Source of the DNA: Pedobacter sandarakinus
Lineage (GTDB): Bacteria > Bacteroidota > Bacteroidia > Sphingobacteriales > Sphingobacteriaceae
NCBI RefSeq assembly: GCF_026240095.1
Contig: NZ_JAPIVG010000008.1
Location: 1 to 64,000 of the forward strand
Length of the DNA stretch: 64,000 bases
Direction: 5' to 3'
The notes under the pieces were generated by a model that saw only the letters and a program-made list of their open reading frames with translations, searched no databases and had not been told where the DNA came from. A program made the position numbers and the translations under genes. Below, piece after piece: positions 41,314 through 51,600 of this stretch (its first letter is position 1; each line of letters begins with the position of its first letter).

Positions 41314-44130
41314 TTACATTCTCATGCGTCTGCCGCCCCCGCCATCCTGACCAGGCATTTGCATATCACCACTCATATTTCTTCCGCCGATGCGGGTTAA
41401 AGAATAAGTGAATGAGAACATATAATAACGTTTTAATACATTGTAGTTTAAATCGGTAATGGTATTGTTGTTTGCCGTTCTGCTAATTCCTTGGTTTTGA
41501 TTGAAGGCATCATTAACTGCAATTTTAAAAGTACCCCTATTTTTAAAGAATTGTCTACTGATGTAAGAATTTACCAAGGTAAATTGAGTGTTGTAACCCT
41601 CTCCACGCCCTGTGTTCTTAATGTAATCTAAATCGACTGCAAAACGTATATTTCCCGGAAAAACATAGCTGACATCGAAAGTTGGATTGATGGTATAATA
41701 GTTAGTAGTTGAATTTGGTTGAGCAGAATAAGTAGCCCGATTATAGGTGCCCGAAATTCCTCCTGTTAAATCAAACTTATCAAAGTTGGTTACGAAATTA
41801 TAACGGTTAGTGATTGTCCATGCGTTGGTGATGTTTCTAATTAAATCCGCTGGATTATCATTGCCAGAGGTAAAGTTTACGTTTCTATTGTAATTAGCAT
41901 TTAACGATGCGTTGAGCGTTAATTTGCGCTCTGGCAGCAGAGGCAAACCTAAATTAACACTGGCGTTGCCAGCATATACCCCATCTACGTTTACATAAGT
42001 GGTTCTAATTTTACCATAGTTAGAATCTAATGGATTAGTAACCAATTGGCTCTGGTTACCAATGGCATTAAAGGTTTGGCTTAAATTTACAAAAACAAAA
42101 AACATTCTACTCTTCGCAAAATCGAAGTTGTTGTAGTTGAAGTTTAAATTATTATTAAATGATGGTTTTAAATCTGGATTACCTACGAAAACGCTTTGTG
42201 TATTGGTGTTATCTGGAATAGGTTGAATTTGATTAATACTTGGCTGTTGTGTATTTCCCCTGTAACGGATGCTCAACCTTCTCGAATTACTGAAGTTGTA
42301 CCTGAAATTTGCGGATGGTGTTAGGTTTAAAAAATTTTGTGTTCTAACCATACCCGTTGTAAGGTTGGTATTTTCTCTATTGGTCTGCTGTGCAGCCAAA
42401 CCAATATTCCAGTTATACTTTTTCTCGTTGGTGGTATAACTCACTCCTGCAGCATTTGTAAGGGTTTGGTTTTCGTAAAGGTTAGTAAAATCCAGGTTTA
42501 CTAAATCGTACTGACCACTTGCCGAGTTAAAATCCAAAACCTGCCTACCTTGGTTGTCGTGGCTATAACCGTTTTGATAGTTAAATTCCAAACTAGTGGT
42601 TTTAGATAACGGCTCGGTGTAAACCAAACGAGATGTGTTGTTAATGGAGTTGGTATTTACCTTGTTTAATTGGTCTAACAAATTTGATGTTACAACTGAA
42701 TTGATGGTGTTGGTTTCATGAATCCTGTTGAAGTTATCTGCATCATTGTTGTTAATTGAAGTATTTACATTCAAAGATAAGGTCCTGCCTCTTCTTTTAA
42801 ACTTTTTACGAATCAATAAATTATTGTTGATGTTTGGCGTAGAGCTACTGCTTAGATAACGTTGCGAACCAATTGTTTGAGCTTGTAACAAATTTCTGTT
42901 ATAGTCGCTTAAATTCGTCGCATCGCTTTCGGTGTAAGATACATTAGGTTGGATTTTTATTGTGGTTGAAGAATCCAATTTGGTATCAATCATAAAATTA
43001 AAACGATGGTTAATGCGGTCGGTATTGTTATCTGAATTATTATTTACGGTTGTAACCCTATTACCCAACAGGTTTTGAGTAAAACTGGTTTGTTGGTTAT
43101 ACACATCAGACTTATTAAAGAAATAACTTCCCTGAATTTGGGTACCATCTTTATAAGTATCAGAAAAGTTTAAACCACCTGCATTGGTATTGGTGATACC
43201 ACCACTACCAGCACCGCTGCCACCACCTCCAAAGTTACCACGACCACCGCCACCGAAGCCATTACCTACGCCATTTCCTTGGCCAAAGTTTTGCTTATTT
43301 ACATTATTGAATTGTCCAATCACGCTGAATTGTTGGTCGTTATCAAATTTATTTACGTTGATGCTGGCATCATAACGGTCTTGTGTACCATAGCCCACGG
43401 TACTATTCCCGAAATACCCTTTTTTCATCCCGGCTTTTGTAGTAATGTTTAAAATCTTGCTTCGCGTACCATCATCAACACCAGAAAATTGCGACTGCTC
43501 AGACATTTCATCAATCACCTGAATTTTATCTACCATATCTGCAGGGAGGTTTTTAGTGGCCAATAGAGGATCGGTACCGAAGAACTCTTTACCATCTACC
43601 TTTACTTTGGTCACGGTTTCACCTTGCGCCTTAATACTGCCATCTTTTGCTACCTCCACTCCAGGAAGTTTCTTCAATACATCTTCTACAACTGCATTCT
43701 CGCGTACTTTTATAGATTTTGCATCAAATTCTAAGGTATCTGTTTTTACAACCACAGGAATGCTAGCCGTAACATCTACCGTATTTAAATCTACACCATC
43801 ATCACCCATAGCAATTTCACCAGCATTTACAGCAGCTTTTGCTACCTCAACATCTTTTGTTGTTGTTTTTAAACCTAAGAATGCGGCATAAATCCTGTAC
43901 TTACCGGGGGCAATAGCTTTAAAGCTAAAAGTACCATCCGGCTCGGTTTGCCCCGATGCTACTACTGATGAATCTTTTAAGTTTCTAACAGCTATAGTAG
44001 CGAAATCTACCGGTTTTTTATCTTTGGCATTGATAACCTTCCCGGTTATGGAGCCAGAATTTTGCGCCTGAGCGATATAGCCACAAAAAATAAGAACAAT
44101 GAAGATTGCCCTTTGAACGTTCCTTTTCAT
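41314..44130 (-). CDS. Outer membrane beta-barrel protein with carboxypeptidase-regulatory-like domain (paralogue 2)
   Basis: 938 aa with the same domain order as the downstream paralogue: signal peptide (to AQAQ), GSITGKVINAKDKKPVDFAT, VVEDVLKKLPGVEVAKDGS, VKVDGKEFFGTDPLLATKNL, a Gly-rich linker (about 280-315) and an OMP_b-brl_3 barrel with NNTITDLNYNVLKRYYMFSF near the end. Many segments are near-identical between the two, so they arose by tandem duplication. Each copy seems to be its own unit: a terminator lies between them, and a -7 element lies 19 nt upstream of this start. Confidence 0.85.
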   Translation of the reverse strand: MKRNVQRAIFIVLIFCGYIAQAQNSGSITGKVINAKDKKPVDFATIAVRNLKDSSVVASGQTEPDGTFSFKAIAPGKYRIYAAFLGLKTTTKDVEVAKAAVNAGEIAMGDDGVDLNTVDVTASIPVVVKTDTLEFDAKSIKVRENAVVEDVLKKLPGVEVAKDGSIKAQGETVTKVKVDGKEFFGTDPLLATKNLPADMVDKIQVIDEMSEQSQFSGVDDGTRSKILNITTKAGMKKGYFGNSTVGYGTQDRYDASINVNKFDNDQQFSVIGQFNNVNKQNFGQGNGVGNGFGGGGRGNFGGGGSGAGSGGITNTNAGGLNFSDTYKDGTQIQGSYFFNKSDVYNQQTSFTQNLLGNRVTTVNNNSDNNTDRINHRFNFMIDTKLDSSTTIKIQPNVSYTESDATNLSDYNRNLLQAQTIGSQRYLSSSSTPNINNNLLIRKKFKRRGRTLSLNVNTSINNNDADNFNRIHETNTINSVVTSNLLDQLNKVNTNSINNTSRLVYTEPLSKTTSLEFNYQNGYSHDNQGRQVLDFNSASGQYDLVNLDFTNLYENQTLTNAAGVSYTTNEKKYNWNIGLAAQQTNRENTNLTTGMVRTQNFLNLTPSANFRYNFSNSRRLSIRYRGNTQQPSINQIQPIPDNTNTQSVFVGNPDLKPSFNNNLNFNYNNFDFAKSRMFFVFVNLSQTFNAIGNQSQLVTNPLDSNYGKIRTTYVNVDGVYAGNASVNLGLPLLPERKLTLNASLNANYNRNVNFTSGNDNPADLIRNITNAWTITNRYNFVTNFDKFDLTGGISGTYNRATYSAQPNSTTNYYTINPTFDVSYVFPGNIRFAVDLDYIKNTGRGEGYNTQFTLVNSYISRQFFKNRGTFKIAVNDAFNQNQGISRTANNNTITDLNYNVLKRYYMFSFTYSLTRIGGRNMSGDMQMPGQDGGGGRRMRM

Positions 44131-44149
44131 TAAAATTAGATAATATGTA

Positions 44150-44157
44150 CAAAACTA
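44150..44157 (-). promoter_or_regulatory. Promoter -7 element of the upstream barrel gene
   Basis: TAGTTTTG on the minus strand matches TAnnTTTG. A TTTG lies further upstream but at only 15 nt spacing, short of the usual 19-20. Confidence 0.45.
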
Positions 44158-44376
44158 AGCTATCAGACTAGGCAAATGCTTAAAGGTTTGTTAAGATGTG
44201 TTAAAAGCTTGGTAACATTTTAAATACAGCAACTAAGATGTTGCCGTAGGTACTATGGCAGGCATTACCGCCTATTTTGGGAAGGATAAGTTTTGTAGTA
44301 AACTTTTGGGCAATTGCAGTCTTTTTTAAAAATGCTACATCCACCAAGCGATATGCAAATAGTAAAAAGGAGTAAA

Positions 44377-44793
44377 CTAATTATTTTTTTCATCGAAGTT
44401 TAATTTATGAAGCAACACATAACTGAATACAGCCATTGATGCGCCAAGCATATCGCAGGCAAAATCCCACCACTCGCCAGAGCGATAGGTAAAAACTTTC
44501 CATTGCAATAACTCTATACCGCCACCAATTATTGCGTTGATTAGTAAAATCTTAAAAATAGTTAGCGTTCTAAAGCCATAACTATGCTGGTATTTAATTT
44601 TGCCGTAAAATAGCAATACAGAGAGGATAAAGAAGAAACCGAGGTGAGTCATTTTATCGAAACCCTCGAAGAAGAAGCCACCGCCGCCAGTATCGGGCAT
44701 GTGGATATTACAAAGCACTAAAATAATCAGCGTCCAAAATATGGCCCACTTTTGATGTTTTAGTGCTTTGTACAAACTATTTAAATTAAGCAC
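44377..44793 (-). CDS. VanZ-like membrane protein
   Basis: 138 aa with about four hydrophobic segments. [20 protein letters not shown] (conserved D-K..H in the first part) and [20 protein letters not shown] followed by [20 protein letters not shown], with GxxxELxQ and D..xN-like positions, define the VanZ-like family. Its eponym is linked to low-level teicoplanin resistance, but most members have unknown function. It overlaps the end of gcvH by 8 nt, so the two are co-transcribed. Confidence 0.8.
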   Translation of the reverse strand: MLNLNSLYKALKHQKWAIFWTLIILVLCNIHMPDTGGGGFFFEGFDKMTHLGFFFILSVLLFYGKIKYQHSYGFRTLTIFKILLINAIIGGGIELLQWKVFTYRSGEWWDFACDMLGASMAVFSYVLLHKLNFDEKNN

Positions 44794-45166
44794 CTACCAA
44801 AGATTGGTAAGCATCTGCTGTCAATAAATCTTCAACCTCTGTTAGGTTTGATAAGGAAACTTTCACCATCCAACCTTCTCCGTATGGATCTGAATTTACC
44901 AGTTCTGGATTGTCGTTTAATTCTTGATTAATTTCTAATACAGTACCGGTTACTGGCATAAATAAATCAGATACTGTTTTTACTGCCTCAACTGTACCAA
45001 AAACTTCTTCTCTGGCAACTTCTTCGCCAACTGAATTGATATCAACATAAACGATATCGCCCAATTCACGTTGAGCAAAATCAGTAATACCGATATAAGC
45101 TTCGTTACCTTCTACCTTAACCCACTCGTGGTCTTTAGTGTATTTTAATTCTGATGGAAAATTCAT
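44786..45166 (-). CDS. gcvH: Glycine cleavage system H protein
   Basis: 126-aa lipoyl carrier of the glycine cleavage system. The lipoyl-attachment site is Lys63 in [38 protein letters not shown] and [19 protein letters not shown] are also typical. The other glycine-cleavage genes are not in this window. Promoter and a leader of about 100 nt are visible upstream. Confidence 0.96.
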   Translation of the reverse strand: MNFPSELKYTKDHEWVKVEGNEAYIGITDFAQRELGDIVYVDINSVGEEVAREEVFGTVEAVKTVSDLFMPVTGTVLEINQELNDNPELVNSDPYGEGWMVKVSLSNLTEVEDLLTADAYQSLVGA

Positions 45167-45271
45167 TGTTATTTAATTGATGATTATGAATATGTTATGT
45201 TTTTAGCCTCGAAGTGGCATGCCTAATTGTATACACTAATGGTTTAATTACAATTGGCTACCTTAGTGCCT

Positions 45272-45303
45272 CAAAAGTACAATTTAGTTTTGCTTTTAGC
45301 AAT
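45272..45303 (-). promoter_or_regulatory. Promoter of gcvH
   Basis: TACTTTTG (45272-45279), 20 nt, then ATTG (45300-45303) on the minus strand. A start near 45266 leaves a leader of about 100 nt, in which a GGCATGCC palindrome occurs near 45212. Confidence 0.6.
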
Positions 45304-45662
45304 TTGATTTAGCTTCCATTTAAAATTTTGGGGTGCAGAGATGCAAAAGAAGGCTGGTTCTAATAAGATTCCCGAATCCTTTTGTGCATTTGAAAAATAA
45401 CTACTTCTACAAAGCTAAATCTCACTTTGTTTTTTATGTTTTATTCATCAAAAGGGATGGATGGCTCAGCATTTTAATGTAGGCTTTGATGGCTTGTAGT
45501 GCATGTTAAAATTAGGTTTAAAAACAAAATCGCCAACGCGAAGACTTCCATACTTCAGTCTGCTTTGTACCTGATAAAATTGATAGCTTACGGTTCTAGG
45601 TGAAAGTTATCAAAGATTCGAAAAGTTCAAAATCAATACTTTACACATCCGGGCTAGCATTC
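45304..45662. other. Gene-free stretch between gcvH and sprA
   Basis: No sustained reading frame, repeat copy or terminator-like hairpin was recognised. Confidence 0.5.
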
Positions 45663-48600
45663 CTAATTCAACGTGAACCTTAAACTAAAACCAAAATTGC
45701 TAAATGACGTGTTGAAGGTTTGAGATGTATACGGCTTGGTAATGTTCGAATCATAAAAAAGCCTTATATTAAACTTTTGGTTAAGTACATAATCCACGCT
45801 TGGCCTTAAGCTGATGTTCTTCGATCCCCCGGAAACTTCTGCCTCCAGCAAATCGGCACGATAGATAACCGTTTTATTATCGCGAATGGCAACATCCAAT
45901 TTAAAATCCATATTGTTATCCATTTTTAAACTCTTAAACAGGCCAAATGGGAAACGGAATTTATTGGTACGGTAGCCCAAGCCTAAAACCATATTGTTTT
46001 CTGATAACTGTGCAAGTTGGCTATTGGCTAAACTTAAGCCTAACAACCTCGAGCGGTTTAATTCTAAACTGGCTGTGAGGTTGTTTTTAAATCGGGTATC
46101 TACACCAATTAATGGAGAAAAATATTCTGAAACCGTTACTTGCGCAAATTGAAATTCTGGTAAGAAATTATTGTTGGCATCACGATTTACGGAAAAACCG
46201 TTCGATTCCTGATAGCGAAGTAGGGAGTTAAAGCCGTTGATGTTATACGCAGAGCGGTAGCCATGTCTGATATCTACCGATGAAAAACGATCGGCAATAA
46301 ACGGAATTTTAGTTAAGCCATTATAAGTTAAAGTCCAGTTTGGCAAAGGTATGCGTGGAAATGAGTTTAATTTTGAAGATCCTGCATCCTTGCCTGTGTA
46401 AGCGGCCATAAAAGCGGAAATTAGAACATCCTGGCTTTCCTTGCCATAACCATCCGCAAAGCCAGCATTTTGACCAGCAGAATTAGGGTTTTGGGCACCT
46501 AAGCGTTTCGAAATAATAATTCGATTTGCCATAAACTGGTTAAATAAAGTGGAAACTACGCTCGAGTTTTTCTCTTTAAATGCAGTTCCCAAGGCAATGT
46601 AAGAGATGCTGTAATCGCCAGTGGTAATGGCGCTCAAATTTTCAAAACTATTGGTACTCGCCAGATATCTGAAGTTGGAAGAGAAATTTCTGGTTTGCGC
46701 TTTGCTTGCCCTAATGGTAATACGTAAATCGCGGATCGGCTCGATCAAACCCGTAAACTGTAAATCTTCACGAAGGGTATTTACATAAAGTTGAGTTTGC
46801 AAGGTATCGGTAGTTAGCCATCCATTGTTTAGGGCCATATCGCGAATGTCTCGTTGGCTACCGAAGGCAAAGCCTAAGCCAGGGGCGCCGGTTACATTAT
46901 CAATTCCGAAATATTTTGTAGTTGGCAAATACCCAGGCAAGAAAATACCTTTGGTTTGCACATAATTTGCATTTAGATTTTTAACGCTGGTAAGCAGGTT
47001 GATGAAGAAATTCTTAAACTTTCCAGAAGTTTCATTGCTGGTTGTTGCATTGCGTAGAAATCCAAATTTATTATACAGCATTGTAAAATTCAATGTTGGG
47101 TTTACCTGGATATTCCTGCTGTTCTGAACCGTGTTACCTAAATTTATATTCGGATCTAAAAGGGTAGATAAAGGTTCGGTTTGCCAGTTGAAATTGGTGC
47201 CATACCTCGTTTTCACCGTAAGCCAATTAAAGCCAGGTATTTTCTCTATTGGCAATGTGTACGTTACATTTAGGTTGTGGTTGTAGTCGGTAGTCCTACC
47301 CAAGCGTTTTAAGTTTTGCCAAACGGTATCTCGCTTCATGCCGTCAATTCTGCCATCAGGCTCATCGATAATAGAATAGTTTGTCGCATTAAAATCTAGC
47401 TGTAAGGATCTGGTCAGGTTCCAGGCAATTCCATAGATCCTGCTCATTCTAAAATTCTTATTAAAAGTGGTACCAAAACCATTTTGAAATACCGGAATAG
47501 CATTGTTTGGATCATTGTTGCGCAGGGTATTTTCTGCGTATAATCGATCTACATCAATTCTAAAGTTAATGGCGCTTGGCAGAATGCTGAAATTAAAATC
47601 TTTAAGCAAGGCAAGGGTATTAGATTTTATAATTTTCTCAAAAGGTGCATATACTTTGGCCTCCTTGGCATAACTATATTGTAATGATGCCCGATAGGTA
47701 TTTTGGATACTGCTTTGGTTGATAAAATCCCTGTGATTATACTGTGTAAAAGCATAGCTTGCTGCGAAGTTTTCAATATCCCACAAACGAACAGGCTTGG
47801 CATTGTTTACCCGCTCTTTTCTAACATTAGTAAAGTTTATTCCACGCCGCACGGTATAGTCTTGCGCAAAGTTTAGAATGGAATCTTTCTGAGCCCTGGA
47901 AGATTGATCAAGCGCATTTTTAAGCTCGATATCTGGCGTACGTGGGTTATATTGTGGAGTAGAAACCTGCTTGGAATAATTGACAAACATTGGAATCTTT
48001 ACACCCGATTTTTGGGGTAAAAATTTACCAAGCTCCATTGCGGAAGATACATCTAACAGAACATTATCTGCCCTGTTACGTTCGCTAACTTTAGAGTCGA
48101 TAGAACCAAAACCAATGGTAGATTTGCTACCCGAAACGTTTACATCTGCAAAATCAGCCAGCTTCAAATTCAATCTCGCTGTTGCGGCCCAACCGCCCTG
48201 CTCATCAAATTCTGTTAATCTTAATTCATTGAACCAAACCACCACATTTTTATCTAGGCCATCATCACTTTCCAGGGTGTTGGCATTCCTCAACGGGTTT
48301 CTAACTCCCATCATGTAAACTCTCACCTTACTCATGTCTGGTTGTCCTTTAACCAAAATGGTTCTATCACCATCGGTATAAGGGAACGGCACATTTATTG
48401 GCCAAGGCTGGCCATTTGCTTGTCTGGCTACATTTCTGGCAAGCTTGGCATTTTGAAAGAACGTTAAATCAATATCCATCCTGTTAGCCTCAGGCCAAAT
48501 CGCGTCAGGATCACTCGTGCCCGGTGTGGTAATTTTCAAAGGCATTACATATTCGTAATAGTTATCCTGGTTATCTGTACCAATCCTTAAAAATGCAGAC

Positions 48601-51600
48601 ACATCCCTATCGCTTAGGTTATCATTATTGATCGCCTCTGCGTGAATAAACATTTCCAGATGCTTGTAAGAACGGAAATCGCTATATGCTGTTTTAAATG
48701 CCGCCCTTCCATAACCATCACGTAAGTTTTTAACCGTAACAGCTAAAGACTGCTCATTTAAACGGGTATCTCCACGGTAGTTGCTATAATCGCGTTCGCG
48801 TAAAATACCTGGAGGCGTAACGTAAGGAATTGGTGTTCTTCTACCATTTTCTTCAATATTGACTGTAGAAACCTCAACCGTAGAGTTGTCTGGCGTAAAT
48901 GCTGGTAAATTCGGATCAACAATTACTTGGTCGGCAACATTCTTCGCATTAAATTCTCTCCACTCTCCACGTATCAGTTGTAGCTTTGCAAAACGCATAA
49001 TTGCAGTATCCGCAAAATTTGTCAGAAACATTCTAAAGAACCTGATGGATTTAAAATCCTGAATGTTCCCAACTTTTTTCTCGTACTGGGTAATGGGTAT
49101 TCTAAATTGATACCAGGTTACAGCCTGGGTATTTCCATTTGCTAGTCTAACTTGCGAGGTTACCTTATCTGTAATAAAGTTCTGACCCACTACCAAATCA
49201 TTCGGACGCATAGATACTTTATACTGATAATACTCGTCACTTTGGGTCATGTTATTATCCCTGTTGATGTCTTCTCCATCTGGCAAAGCCGTAGAAGCAG
49301 AGTTTTCTAATCCCAATTCTTCCTGGGATTGCTGCGATGTTTTTGAGTTTCCTTCAGGGCCGTTATATTTTTCGTAGCGTTTTAAAATTCCTGCATTAAT
49401 TTGATCTAATGCCGGACCTCTAAAATAAGAGTAGTTATCAGAAGAGGGGTCAGCATCAATTTCTGCTGCAGCAGTTGCATTCAATTGCGATTTAATTTGA
49501 TTGATAGCTGTGGCAAATTTGGCTTTCTCGTTGGCATCTGATAAACCATCTAAACCAACATCCTGCGCCCTCCTTGCATCCGGATCATTATCAAAAGCCT
49601 GTATTACTGGCTGCAGTTTAGGTACCCTCCCCCAATTGGTTTCATCATACTTCGATGGATCATTGGTAGCGGGCAAACCATTTTCTAATGATTTTCTACC
49701 ATCTTTTAGAATATCTTCTGAAATATTTCCCAGGTTAAAATAGACATCGCCCCCCTGGTTGTTTCTATTATAGATAAATGGATCTAAAACCCACATTTCG
49801 ATGAAACCAACATTAAGCGCCTCAAAATCATTGGTTTCTATTTTCCGCTGAAAACCACCCCATCGTTGTTTGGGGTTGGTTAACTTTCCGTCGTTACCAA
49901 AACCTGTAGTGGTATAGTTATAAGGACCGCGAACTGTTGGGTAATAAGCCACATCTAAAGTGGTAATATTTAGCGCCTGGCCGGTTGCCGTTTCTTTGAA
50001 CGGAAAAACTTCCTGCTCTATAACTTGCCGAACATAGTGGTTAGAAAGTTCGTTACGGTTATTCCTGATATTGCTTGGCGTAGTAGTAGCGTTGGAATTG
50101 TAAAATGTAGGATCGATATTGTAAAAAGCAACCCGAGCACGGTTATAGCCATAAGCCAAATCGTTAACCAACTGCGATTCCGGAAAATCTTGAGGAGTGC
50201 CCGAAAGTTGCCATGATATGGCGCTCTTTAAATCGATGATAGATCTTGATGCCTCAAAATCGTCTAAATAACTAACTCCGTTTTTACTTCCAGCAAAGTT
50301 TAAAGCCCTTGGATGCCCTGGTACCAACTGCGCAAATTCGCCATAAAAAGTTACGTTAGACGGCGCTTTGGTAGATAGAAAAGGTAATTTATCAACCAGT
50401 TTGGTTAAAAACCTCGAAGGAGAGCTATAATTAATATCTGCACCCCAAATGGTATTTGAAATCGGCTCTTCACCAATATTTACTTTCTGCGTAAGGGGCT
50501 TTTCAGTTAAGTTCATTAAGGTACCACCTAGATTTAGCTTGTTGTTTACCCGATAATCTAGTCGGGTTCCAAAAAGCGAACGCTGTTGCAAGCCGAAAAG
50601 TTCGTTGTTTTCTGTTGTAATTCTAATCGGCTGTCCGGATGTAAGCAATGCCTGATTGATGATGCTTACTCTTCCGCCCTGGTAATCTACTGTATAGTCT
50701 ACCCCTTCTTGCAAGGGCATTGTTCCGGCAAAAACCTTAACCGATCCTTCGGGAACGTTGATGGCATTTAAACTAAATTCAGAAGAAACTTCAGATTGGT
50801 AACGTCCCTTAATAAAATACCTGTTCTGGTTTTGAAACAGCTGGCGGGCGATGGTCTGCGTAGAATCATAAAGTGCCCTGAAGGTGTATTTATCAATCAA
50901 AGCCTGTTCGCTAGGCAAGAACTTGTTGGCCAAATCGTTGCCAAATGGTTCTATAATAGGGAAAATAATTCGACCGTTTGCAGGATCGATAGTAATATAA
51001 CCAGTGTTGGTGTTATTAACTAAGGAAGCCAAACCAGATGGCGATAGACCAGACCCAAATTGATTGTTTGATGTGGCATTATTAGAAAAATATGAGCCAA
51101 AGGCATTATTTGCCGCCACAAAATCGAAAATACCATCAGGTTTTTTTTCATTTTGCTGGTTTAAGCGATCAAATTCGGTTAAAGAAATCCATTGTTTGTT
51201 GGCTGTATTCTGACCCTCGGTCATGATAGGTTTTTCTACCCCGGTTTCATTATCAATTCGAAATATATCAAGCTTAAAATTTAACGGGCTGATTTGATAT
51301 CCACCTATGGAATAAATGTTTTTCATCATCAAATCCCAGGTAGGTAGGTTTATCTTAGTGGTTTCGTTTTTCAGCAATTTGGCATACAGCACTTTGGGAT
51401 TGGCTGCATCAAAAGTAACATCTGTAGAAAATTCCCCAACCTGATACTCCACTCCATTGTATGTATAACGGTAAGCAACAGCCAAAACTTCATCAGCGTT
51501 TAGCGGATTATTCAACGAAATATAGCCCAACTGCGGCTGGAAAGTAAATTCGCGTTCTGTTAACTTTCTGGCATAGATCAGCTTTGCATATTGATCTGGA

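Noticed and set aside
45167-45662. Glycine riboswitch before gcvH
   Set aside because: The ~100-nt leader lacks the paired glycine aptamer architecture.
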